Positions 19,019 through 25,584 of a DNA stretch of 64,000 bases are shown here, piece after piece (the first letter of the stretch is position 1; each line of letters starts with the position of its first letter). Both the position numbers and the translations under genes were made by a program. The notes under the pieces were generated by a model that saw only the letters and a program-made list of their open reading frames with translations, was not told the DNA's origin and made no database searches. The stretch is from an uncultured Acidovorax sp. (GTDB lineage: Bacteria > Pseudomonadota > Gammaproteobacteria > Burkholderiales > Burkholderiaceae_C), in the NCBI GenBank assembly GCA_913774955.1, contig CAJYKV010000010.1, positions 62,001-126,000 of the forward strand, given 5' to 3'.

Positions 19019-19034
19019 GTTAAATTGATTTAAC
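19019..19034. promoter_or_regulatory. Candidate IclR operator (GTTAAAT-TG-ATTTAAC)
   Basis: A perfect 7-bp dyad with a TG centre in the divergent gap between the FAH-TraB-Bug cluster and the IclR gene. It is markedly AT-rich against the surrounding GC-rich sequence. Position and symmetry fit an IclR-family dimer site controlling both directions. No experiment supports it here. Confidence 0.6.
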
Positions 19035-19057
19035 TAAACAAAACTCCAGGAATTCTA

Positions 19058-19846
19058 TTGCAGATGGACAAGGAACGGGCGGGCATCCAATCGGTCGAGG
19101 TCGGCTTCTCGCTGCTCGAAGGCCTCACGCGCAGCCGGGGCCCGCTGATGCTCAAGGACTTGGCCGCCGCCGCCGGCATGAGCGCGGCCAAGGCGCACCG
19201 CTACCTGGTGAGCTTCCAGCGCATGGGCCTGGTCGCGCAGGACCCGCGCACCGCCCGCTACGACCTGGGCCCGGCGGCCCTGAAGCTCGGCCTGGCGTCG
19301 CTCGCCCGGCTGGACCCGGTGCGGCTCGCCCGCGAGCGGCTGCCGGCGCTCATGGAAGACCTCCAGCAGACGCTGGCGCTGGCCGTCTGGGGGAACCGGG
19401 GCCCGACCATCGTCCACTGGGAGGAATCGCACCAGTCCGTCACGGCCAACCTGCGGCTGGGCGACGTGATGCCGCTGCTGTCCTCCGCCACGGGCCGCTG
19501 TTTCACGGCCCATCTGGCGCCGGACGTGACGGCCGGCCTCGTCGCTGAGGAGCTGGCCGAAGCCGCCCGGCGCGGCCGCAAGGACATTCCCGCCACGCCC
19601 GAGGCGCTGCAGCCGATGCTGGAGGAAGTGCGCCAGCGCGGCTCGGCGCGCGTGGTGGACACGCTGCTGCCGGGCATCGTCGCCTTCTGCGCGCCGGTGT
19701 TCGACGCGGACGGGCACCTCGCGCTGGGCATCACCACGCTGGGCTCGGTCGCCACCTTCGATCCGCAATGGGGCGGCGCCATCGACGCGCCGCTGCGCGC
19801 CATGGCGGACAAGCTCTCGGCCGATCTGGGTTACGGGCAGGCATGA
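19058..19846 (+). CDS. IclR family transcriptional regulator
   Basis: A protein of 260-262 residues with an N-terminal winged helix-turn-helix (about 10-75; MLKDLAAAAGMSAAKAHRYL) and an IclR effector domain (about 85-255; SATGRCFTAHLAPD). Two starts are possible: TTG at 19058, spaced five bases after AGGAA, or ATG at 19064 two codons later. The ribosome-site spacing favours TTG, so the longer form is given. IclR proteins usually repress or activate a divergent catabolic operon in response to a pathway metabolite. The divergent target here is the FAH-TraB-Bug cluster, with an AT-rich dyad between them. Confidence 0.93.
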   Translation: MQMDKERAGIQSVEVGFSLLEGLTRSRGPLMLKDLAAAAGMSAAKAHRYLVSFQRMGLVAQDPRTARYDLGPAALKLGLASLARLDPVRLARERLPALMEDLQQTLALAVWGNRGPTIVHWEESHQSVTANLRLGDVMPLLSSATGRCFTAHLAPDVTAGLVAEELAEAARRGRKDIPATPEALQPMLEEVRQRGSARVVDTLLPGIVAFCAPVFDADGHLALGITTLGSVATFDPQWGGAIDAPLRAMADKLSADLGYGQA

Positions 19847-19934
19847 GCCGCGAGCCGACCGCCTGCGGCCGGTGCGCCCGGCGGGCGCTCACACGCACTG
19901 ACTTGTGCGCCCAGCGCCGGAGGAGCCGCCGCTG

Positions 19935-21218
19935 ATGCCGCGCCGCGCCCTGGCGGCGCTCACCGTGCTGGTGGCCGCGCTGCATGCCCTGGTGCTGTTC
20001 GGCCTGCCGCGCTGGACGGGCGGCCCCGATGCGCCGCGGGACGAGCGCATGGCGTTCCATACGCGCATGCTGGAGCCGCCTCCTCCGCCTTCTCCCTCAC
20101 CAGCGCCGGAGGCTGCGGCGCCCGCAGCGCCCGCGCCGAAGCGCGCGGCCCCGACACGGCCGCGCCCTGCTCCGGTTCGCAAGCCGGCTGCTCCGACTCC
20201 TGAAGCGGCAGCGGACGGCGTGCCGGCGCAGGACGCGTCGCCTTCACCACTACCGTCTACCGCCGCGGAGCCCGCTGGCGCTGCCGATGCCGCCATGCCT
20301 GCACAGGCACTGCCTGCGGAGGCGTCCCAGACCGACGACAGCGCCTCGCCCCCCACGGCTCCGGGCAATGCAGCAGCCCCGCCCACCGCATCCGATGTGA
20401 CGACCGCAGCGGCCCCACCGACCTCCGCGCCCGCCAGCGCCGCGTCGTCCACCGCCATCGCCGCTGCGCCCGCCGCCTCCGCCAGCGCCCCGGACGACCT
20501 GCGCAACGCCGGGGTGGAGATCCGCCCGCCCAACGGCCCCGCCACCGACGCGAGCGCCCACCCGCCGCCCGTGCAGTTGCCGCCGTCCGTGCGCCTCACG
20601 TTCGAGGTGAGCGGAGAGGCCAAGAAGTTCAACTACCGCGCCAACGCCACGCTGGTCTGGCGGCGCGACGGCGACCATTACGAGGCCCGACAGGAGATCA
20701 AGGCCTTCCTGCTCGGATCGCGCTCGCAGAGCAGCGCCGGCCTCGTCACGCCCGCGGGCCTGCAGCCGCAGCGCTTCGTGGACCAGGCCCGCAACGCGCA
20801 GACGGCGAGTTTCGATTTCGCGGCCGGGCGCGCCACGTTCAGTGGCGGCAACGCGCCCGCCGCCATCGCCGCGGGGGCGCAGGACCGCCTCAGCGTGTTC
20901 ATCCAACTCGGAGCGCTGCTGGCGGCCGCGCCCGAACGCTACCCGGACGGCACCCGCATCACCCTGACCACCGTGGGCGCGCGCAACGCCGACCGCTGGG
21001 CCTTTTCGATCGAAGGCACCGAGATGCTGGACCTGCCCATCGGCCCCACGCCCGCGCTCAAGCTGCAGCGCCTGCCCCGCCGCGATGCGCGCGATGCGGA
21101 CCAGAAGGCGGAACTGTGGCTGGCCCCGTCGCTGGGTTTTCTGCCGGCGCGCATCCGCATCACCCAGGGCAATGGTGACTACGCGGACCTGCAGCTTTCG
21201 GACAAGGGCAATCCCTGA
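19935..21218 (+). CDS. DUF3108 protein with long Pro/Ala-rich linker
   Basis: A 427-residue protein. Residues 1-23 are one hydrophobic segment (RRALAALTVLVAALHALVLF), a membrane anchor or uncleaved signal. Residues about 45-205 are a low-complexity Pro/Ala/Ser-rich linker. The folded domain (about 215-427) is DUF3108-like: VRLTFEVSGEAKKFNYRANA, then AELWLAPSLGFLPARIRI near the end. The build suggests an inner-membrane protein reaching into the periplasm, where DUF3108 proteins seem to be lipid-binding-like beta sheets. The start MPRRALAAL follows GGAGG. It is probably a single-gene unit. Function unknown. Confidence 0.88.
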   Translation: MPRRALAALTVLVAALHALVLFGLPRWTGGPDAPRDERMAFHTRMLEPPPPPSPSPAPEAAAPAAPAPKRAAPTRPRPAPVRKPAAPTPEAAADGVPAQDASPSPLPSTAAEPAGAADAAMPAQALPAEASQTDDSASPPTAPGNAAAPPTASDVTTAAAPPTSAPASAASSTAIAAAPAASASAPDDLRNAGVEIRPPNGPATDASAHPPPVQLPPSVRLTFEVSGEAKKFNYRANATLVWRRDGDHYEARQEIKAFLLGSRSQSSAGLVTPAGLQPQRFVDQARNAQTASFDFAAGRATFSGGNAPAAIAAGAQDRLSVFIQLGALLAAAPERYPDGTRITLTTVGARNADRWAFSIEGTEMLDLPIGPTPALKLQRLPRRDARDADQKAELWLAPSLGFLPARIRITQGNGDYADLQLSDKGNP

Positions 21219-21535
21219 TCTGCGCGGGGCCTACGGCGCAACGGCCAGAGGCTACGCGCCACCGGAAGGCAGCGGCGATGCCGGGGCCGTGTGCGGTTTC
21301 GCCCACAGCTTCGTGGGACGGGCTCCTGACTTCGCCCCACATCCTGCACGGTCGGGTTTTTCATGAAATACTGGGGCCACGCATCCGAAGCCAGCAGGCG
21401 CTCCGCCCGGCCACCGCCGGACCGGCACGCCGGATGCATGCACCGGGCCCCGGGGGTCTTGAACTTCGCGGTCCGGGTGGTCATCTGACCCAATGAAACG
21501 ATCCGATTCGATCGATTGACCGACAGGGGAACACC
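21219..21535. other. Intergenic region before the DUF3567 gene
   Basis: A 317-base gap with no credible gene. The last 60 bases are less GC-rich (around CCGATTCGATCGATTGACC) and probably hold the promoter of the next gene, but no clear hexamer pair can be assigned. No terminator for the preceding gene is evident. Confidence 0.4.
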
Positions 21536-21829
21536 ATGCACATGCTCTACGACTCCGACTCCTTCGTGGTGGTCCACATGCAGCCGGACACGGCCACCGC
21601 CGAGGCCGAAGCCCCCGCGGGCGTGCCGCCCGTGCACCAGTTGGTGCGCCACGGCTTCGAGATCGTCGACAAGCGCTCCGGCAAGGAGGTTTATCTCGAC
21701 GGCTCGTGGGCCGAGATGTTCCAGCAGCAGATCATCGCCTGGCAGCGCGACACCCCGACCCAGGAAGAGGTGGACGACACGCTCGACGGGTACGTGGGGC
21801 TGGCGCAGAATCCGGTGGTGATGCACTGA
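21536..21829 (+). CDS. DUF3567 family protein
   Basis: A 97-residue soluble protein typical of betaproteobacteria (DUF3567). The conserved core is HGFEIVDKRSGKEVYLDGSW followed by AEMFQQQIIAWQRDTPTQEE and the VDDTLDGY segment. It has no signal peptide or membrane segment. The start ATG follows AGGGGA with normal spacing. It is a free-standing gene ended by a strong intrinsic terminator. The family has no established role; strong conservation across betaproteobacteria suggests a housekeeping one. Confidence 0.9.
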   Translation: MHMLYDSDSFVVVHMQPDTATAEAEAPAGVPPVHQLVRHGFEIVDKRSGKEVYLDGSWAEMFQQQIIAWQRDTPTQEEVDDTLDGYVGLAQNPVVMH

Positions 21830-21867
21830 CCTTCTGCGTGCCGCTTTGCACGGGCACATGCACTGAT

Positions 21868-21895
21868 ACGCACCTTCGGGTGCGTTTTCTTTTTT
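21868..21895 (+). terminator. Rho-independent terminator of the DUF3567 gene
   Basis: A 7-bp stem ACGCACC / GGTGCGT closed by the stable tetraloop TTCG and followed by TTTCTTTTTT. It lies 39 bases after the stop codon and is the clearest intrinsic terminator in the window. Confidence 0.92.
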
Positions 21896-21973
21896 GGCGC
21901 ATCTCAGCGACCTGCCCTTGGTAGCTGAAGCAGCTTCGCACACTCTATACAGAGCGCCGTTACGCCCTAGCGC

Positions 21974-22645
21974 TCATTCGCTACCCCTGCGCCGCGCCAT
22001 CTCCCGCCCCATCGGCGCCCATTCGCTCTCGCCCAGCAGCCCCTGCGCCGCCGGATAAGCCACCGCCTCCTCGCGCACGATGTGCTCCGCGTACAGCCCG
22101 GCGAAATCGTCCAGCAACTTCTCCCGCTCCGGCGACCAGGGCACCGCGCCCGCGGCCCCCACCGCCACCGCCGCCAGCGATACGCGCGCCTCGGCCCATT
22201 GCCGCGCCATGGCGGCATGCTCGGCCTGCAGCGCCTGCACGAGTTCCACCACGGCGGCCGATCCGTGCGCGAGCAGCGGTGGGAAGACATGCAACTCCTC
22301 GTCCTCGTGGTGCAGCGGCGCGGCGATGTCGAAATAGCGCAGCACGTCGCGCGCGGCCTCGCGGGCCTGGGCGTCGACGCCGTGGTGGCGCAGGTGGTCG
22401 CGCAGGCGTGCCAACAGCCCCAGCGTGCGCTGCACGCGCTCGTGGCAGGCATGCAGCATCTCGAACGGCTGGTCGAAGCCGGCCGCGGGGCTGCGCAGGC
22501 CGGGAACCTCATGGGCATCGGCGCTGGCAGTGGCACCGAACTCGGCATCGGTGCCTGTGCGCGCGGCTGCGCGGGAGGGCCGGAGCGGAAAGGGAACGGA
22601 CGAGCGGATCATCAGAAGAAGCCTGTTGCGGGCTGGCATCGGCAT
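21974..22645 (-). CDS. Hemerythrin domain-containing protein
   Basis: A 223-residue protein with a four-helix hemerythrin-like domain from about residue 60. The expected metal ligands are visible as His/Glu pairs: MLHACHERVQ, HHEDEELHVFPPLL, LQAEHAAM and YAEHIVREE. Such proteins bind a di-iron site and sense or buffer oxygen, NO or iron. The start is uncertain: ATG codons at 22645, 22639 and 22612 are in frame and none has a strong ribosome site; similarity begins well after all of them. It is convergent with the DUF3567 gene and divergent from the VOC gene. Confidence 0.87.
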   Translation of the reverse strand: MPMPARNRLLLMIRSSVPFPLRPSRAAARTGTDAEFGATASADAHEVPGLRSPAAGFDQPFEMLHACHERVQRTLGLLARLRDHLRHHGVDAQAREAARDVLRYFDIAAPLHHEDEELHVFPPLLAHGSAAVVELVQALQAEHAAMARQWAEARVSLAAVAVGAAGAVPWSPEREKLLDDFAGLYAEHIVREEAVAYPAAQGLLGESEWAPMGREMARRRGSE

Positions 22646-22747
22646 GAAAAACCGGCGGCGGGGTCACGATGGGAGGCGCTACTGCCGAGCACTCCGGCAC
22701 CTACACTTTCGCCACCAGAAACCGTCAAGACAAGGAGGGCTCCCGAC

Positions 22748-23134
22748 ATGATCGACCATACCGGCGTCGCCGTCACCGACTTCGCTCAAAGCAAGGCGTT
22801 CTACACCCAGGCGCTCGCGCCCCTCGGCTACCAGCTGCTCATGGAGGTGAGCGCGGCGCTGACGGGCAGCACCGACATGGCGGGGTTCGGCGAGCCGCCC
22901 AAGACCGATTTCTGGATCAGCGGGGGTGGCCCCAACCGGCCGGCCATCCACGTGGCCTTCCGCGCGCCGAGCCGTGCGGCGGTCGATGCGTTCCATGCCG
23001 CGGCCCTGGCGGCGGGCGGCACCGACAACGGCGCGCCCGGCCTGCGGCCCCACTACCACCCGCATTACTACGGTGCGTTCGTGCGCGATCCGGACGGGCA
23101 CAACATCGAGGCGGTCTGCCACGCGGCGGAGTGA
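22748..23134 (+). CDS. VOC family (glyoxalase/dioxygenase fold) protein
   Basis: A 128-residue single-domain VOC protein. The start MIDHTGVAVTDF carries the first metal-ligand His, and the end has HPHYYGAFVRDPDGHNIEAV with the last conserved His and Glu positions. The ATG follows AAGGAGG. Related small VOC proteins act as lyases, dioxygenases or antibiotic-binding proteins, so a specific activity cannot be given. It looks monocistronic, ending 149 bases before modA. Confidence 0.88.
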   Translation: MIDHTGVAVTDFAQSKAFYTQALAPLGYQLLMEVSAALTGSTDMAGFGEPPKTDFWISGGGPNRPAIHVAFRAPSRAAVDAFHAAALAAGGTDNGAPGLRPHYHPHYYGAFVRDPDGHNIEAVCHAAE

Positions 23135-23243
23135 TCTGCTGCGGCGCGCGCGGCCTGGCCCGCGGCTCACAGCACCGCACCGTACTGCATGCTTTCCCCG
23201 TAATCCCGCACGAATCGCCGGCCGGCGTCCGCTTGCTATGATT

Positions 23244-23268
23244 TCGCTATTCCCTTTTTGAATAGCGA
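23244..23268. promoter_or_regulatory. Dyad upstream of modA, candidate ModE-type operator
   Basis: TCGCTATTC and GAATAGCGA form a perfect 9-bp inverted repeat around CCTTTTT, 16 bases before the modA start. A possible -10 box TATGAT lies at 23237-23242, which would place the dyad over the transcription start as in a repressor site. It recalls the CGnTAT half-sites of ModE operators, but no modE gene is in the window, so the regulator is inferred. Confidence 0.55.
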
Positions 23269-23283
23269 TACGGAGAACCGCCC

Positions 23284-24096
23284 ATGCAAGCCTTTTCCCT
23301 TCGGCCCGGCAATACGGCCCGCTCCGCAGCGGGTTCCGCGCGGTCTTCCTCGCTGCTGTGCGTCGTCCTGGCTGCCACGCTGGCCTGCGCGCCCGCTGCC
23401 GCGCAGGCCCAGGAGGTGATCGTCTCCGCGGCCGCCAGCCTGACGAATGCGTTCCAGGCGATCGGCACGGCGTTCGAGAAGGCGCATCCCGGAGCGAAGG
23501 TGACGTTCAATTTCGCGGCGTCCGGCCCGCTGCTGGCGCAGATCCGGCAGGGCGCGCCGGTGGACGTGTTCGCCTCGGCCGACCAGGAGACGATGGACCG
23601 CGCCGCGAAGGACCGGCTGCTGGCCGACGGCACGCGGGCCGATTTCGCGCGCAATACGCTGGTGCTGATCGTTCCCGCGTCTGCCACGGTGGTGCCGCAG
23701 AAGCTGGCGGACCTCACCGGGGCCGGCCTGCGGCGCATCGCCACCGGCACGCCGGCCTCGGTGCCGGTCGGCCGCTACACGGTGGCCGCCGTGCAGGACG
23801 CCGGGCTGGCCGCGGCGCTGGAGCCGAAATGGATCTACGGCGAGAGCGTGCGGCAGGTGCTGAATTACGTCGCGCGCGCCGAGGTGGATGCGGGCTTCGT
23901 CTACCGCACTGATGCGCTGATCGACCAGGGCAAGACGCGCATCGCCTTCACGGTGCCGACGGCCACCCCGGTGAGCTACCCGATCGCGCAGATCGCGGCG
24001 AGCAGGAACGCCGCGCTGGGCCGGGATTTCATCGCCTTCGTGCGCGGCGAGGCCGGGCAGAAGATCCTCGGCGGCTTCGGCTTCTCTCAGCCCTGA
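23284..24096 (+). CDS. modA: Molybdate ABC transporter periplasmic binding protein
   Basis: A 270-residue exported protein with a signal peptide (hydrophobic stretch about residues 20-40, cleavage near AAAQAQ). The mature start EVIVSAAASLTNAFQAIG is the ModA signature, and ASGPLLAQIRQGAPVDVFAS carries oxyanion-binding residues. It captures molybdate in the periplasm for ModBC. It leads modABC with a 22-base gap to modB. The nitrate reductase encoded on the other strand downstream depends on the molybdenum cofactor, which gives this transporter an obvious purpose here. Confidence 0.95.
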   Translation: MQAFSLRPGNTARSAAGSARSSSLLCVVLAATLACAPAAAQAQEVIVSAAASLTNAFQAIGTAFEKAHPGAKVTFNFAASGPLLAQIRQGAPVDVFASADQETMDRAAKDRLLADGTRADFARNTLVLIVPASATVVPQKLADLTGAGLRRIATGTPASVPVGRYTVAAVQDAGLAAALEPKWIYGESVRQVLNYVARAEVDAGFVYRTDALIDQGKTRIAFTVPTATPVSYPIAQIAASRNAALGRDFIAFVRGEAGQKILGGFGFSQP

Positions 24097-24118
24097 CCGG
24101 CCACGCCACCCTTCGCCC

Positions 24119-24772
24119 GTGCTCGCCCCGCTCTGGCTCACGCTGCAGATCGCCCTGCTCGCCACGCTCGTGGCGGGGGCGGTGGGCATCGCGCTGGGCT
24201 GGTGGATGGCGCGGCGCGATTTCATGGGCAAGGATGCCGTCGATGCCCTGCTGATGCTGCCCATGGTGCTGCCGCCGACGGTACTGGGCTACTACCTGAT
24301 CGTGCTGATCGGGCGCAACGGCGCGATCGGCCAATACCTCGACCGCTGGTTCGGCATAAACCTCATGTTCACCTGGCAGGGCGCGGTGGTCGCGGCATCG
24401 CTGGTGTCGCTGCCGCTCATCTACAAGGCGGCGCGCGCGGCCTTCGAGGAAGTGGACGGCCGGCTGCTGCATGCCGCGCGCACGCTGGGCGCGGGCGAGT
24501 TCGAGGTGTTCGTGCGCATCTCGCTGCCGCTGGCGGTGCGCGGGATCGCCGCCGGGCTGATGCTGGCGTTCGCACGCGCCATGGGCGAGTTCGGCGCCAC
24601 GCTGATGATCGCCGGCAACCTGCCCGGCAAGACGCAGACGCTCTCCATCGCGATCTACGACGCGGTGCAGGCCGGCAACGACGCGCAGGCGCTGTGGCTC
24701 ACGCTGGTGATCTCGGTGGTGTGCGTGGCGGTGCTGGTGGCGTCGAGCCGCCTGCTGCGGGCGAGGCATTGA
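24119..24772 (+). CDS. modB: Molybdate ABC transporter permease
   Basis: A 217-residue membrane protein with five to six membrane segments. The EAA loop for contact with the ATPase is AARTLGAGEFEVFVRISLPL, and LPPTVLGYYLIVL is typical of ModB. It starts with GTG at 24119, 22 bases after modA; the frame has no better ATG that would keep the first membrane segment. It forms the channel for molybdate and is followed five bases later by modC. Confidence 0.94.
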   Translation: MLAPLWLTLQIALLATLVAGAVGIALGWWMARRDFMGKDAVDALLMLPMVLPPTVLGYYLIVLIGRNGAIGQYLDRWFGINLMFTWQGAVVAASLVSLPLIYKAARAAFEEVDGRLLHAARTLGAGEFEVFVRISLPLAVRGIAAGLMLAFARAMGEFGATLMIAGNLPGKTQTLSIAIYDAVQAGNDAQALWLTLVISVVCVAVLVASSRLLRARH

Positions 24773-24777
24773 GGGCG

Positions 24778-25458
24778 ATGGACGGCGCCATCCTCGATCT
24801 GCACGTGCGGACGACGCTCGAGTCTCCGGGGCGCAGCTTCGCGCTCGACGCATGCCTGCGCTCGGCGACGCAGCGCACCGCCCTGGTCGGCGCCTCCGGC
24901 TCGGGCAAATCCACGGTGCTGATGGCGATCGCCGGGCTGGCGCCGGGCGTGCGCGGCCACGTGCGCGTGGCGGGCCGCACGCTGCTGGACGCCGACCGCG
25001 GCATCGACCTGCCAGCACGCGAGCGCCGCGTCGGCATGGTGTTCCAGGACTATGCGCTGTTCCCGCACATGACGGTGGAGCAGAACCTCGCCTTCGGGCT
25101 GTGCCGGCTCGGCCAGCGGCCGGACGCGGCGGGGCGCGAGCGCATCGAGGCGCTGGTGCGGCAGTTCGGGCTGGAGACGCTGCGCGGCGCCTGGCCGCGC
25201 CACCTCTCCGGCGGCCAGCGGCAGCGCGTGGCGCTGGCACGGGCCCTCGCGCCGCAGCCTGGCCTGCTGCTGCTGGACGAGCCGCTTTCCGCACTCGACA
25301 CGCAACTGCGCACGCGCCTGCGCGCCGAACTCGCGGAACTGCTGGAGCGCGTGCAGGTGCCCACGCTGCTGGTCACGCACGATCCGAGCGACGTCGAGGC
25401 GCTGGCGCAGTCGGTGGTGCACCTGGAGGCGGGGCGCGTCGTACCAACGCCGGCCTGA
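24778..25458 (+). CDS. modC: Molybdate ABC transporter ATPase, short form without TOBE domain
   Basis: A 226-residue ABC ATPase with Walker A GASGSGKST (38-46), Q-loop FQDYALFPHM, signature LSGGQRQRVALARAL (143-157) and Walker B LLLLDEPLSALD. Normal ModC proteins are about 350 residues and end in a TOBE/Mop molybdate-binding domain; this one stops soon after the H-loop (LLVTHD), with no sign of a frameshift in the bases that follow. It should power ModB but lacks the family's regulatory domain. The ATG is five bases after modB. A palindromic element follows 12 bases after the stop. Confidence 0.92.
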   Translation: MDGAILDLHVRTTLESPGRSFALDACLRSATQRTALVGASGSGKSTVLMAIAGLAPGVRGHVRVAGRTLLDADRGIDLPARERRVGMVFQDYALFPHMTVEQNLAFGLCRLGQRPDAAGRERIEALVRQFGLETLRGAWPRHLSGGQRQRVALARALAPQPGLLLLDEPLSALDTQLRTRLRAELAELLERVQVPTLLVTHDPSDVEALAQSVVHLEAGRVVPTPA

Positions 25459-25470
25459 AGGGCGCTCCTT

Positions 25471-25584
25471 AGAGCGGCTAACGCGACCCAGCGAAGCGAT
25501 TCTGGCGAGGCGCCGTATCGCAGGCAGTACGAGCAGTACGACAAGATGCGGCAACGATGCCAGAAGGGTCGTGTTAGCCGCTCT
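25471..25584. repeat. Long imperfect palindrome between convergent modC and nrdJ
   Basis: AGAGCGGCTAACGCGACCC at 25471-25489 pairs with 25566-25584 over 19 bases with one mismatch; a further TTCTGGC / GCCAGAA pair lies inside, and the centre holds a doubled GCAGTACGA unit. The outer right arm ends on the first base of the nrdJ stop codon. The layout fits a REP/BIME-like mobile palindrome that now serves as a two-way terminator between convergent operons. I recall similar sequences in Acidovorax-type genomes, which I cannot check here. Confidence 0.8.

Noticed and set aside
24778-25458. modC as a truncated pseudogene
   Set aside because: All ATPase motifs are present and the stop lies after the H-loop; short TOBE-less ATPases occur in related transporters, and no C-terminal remnant is readable downstream.
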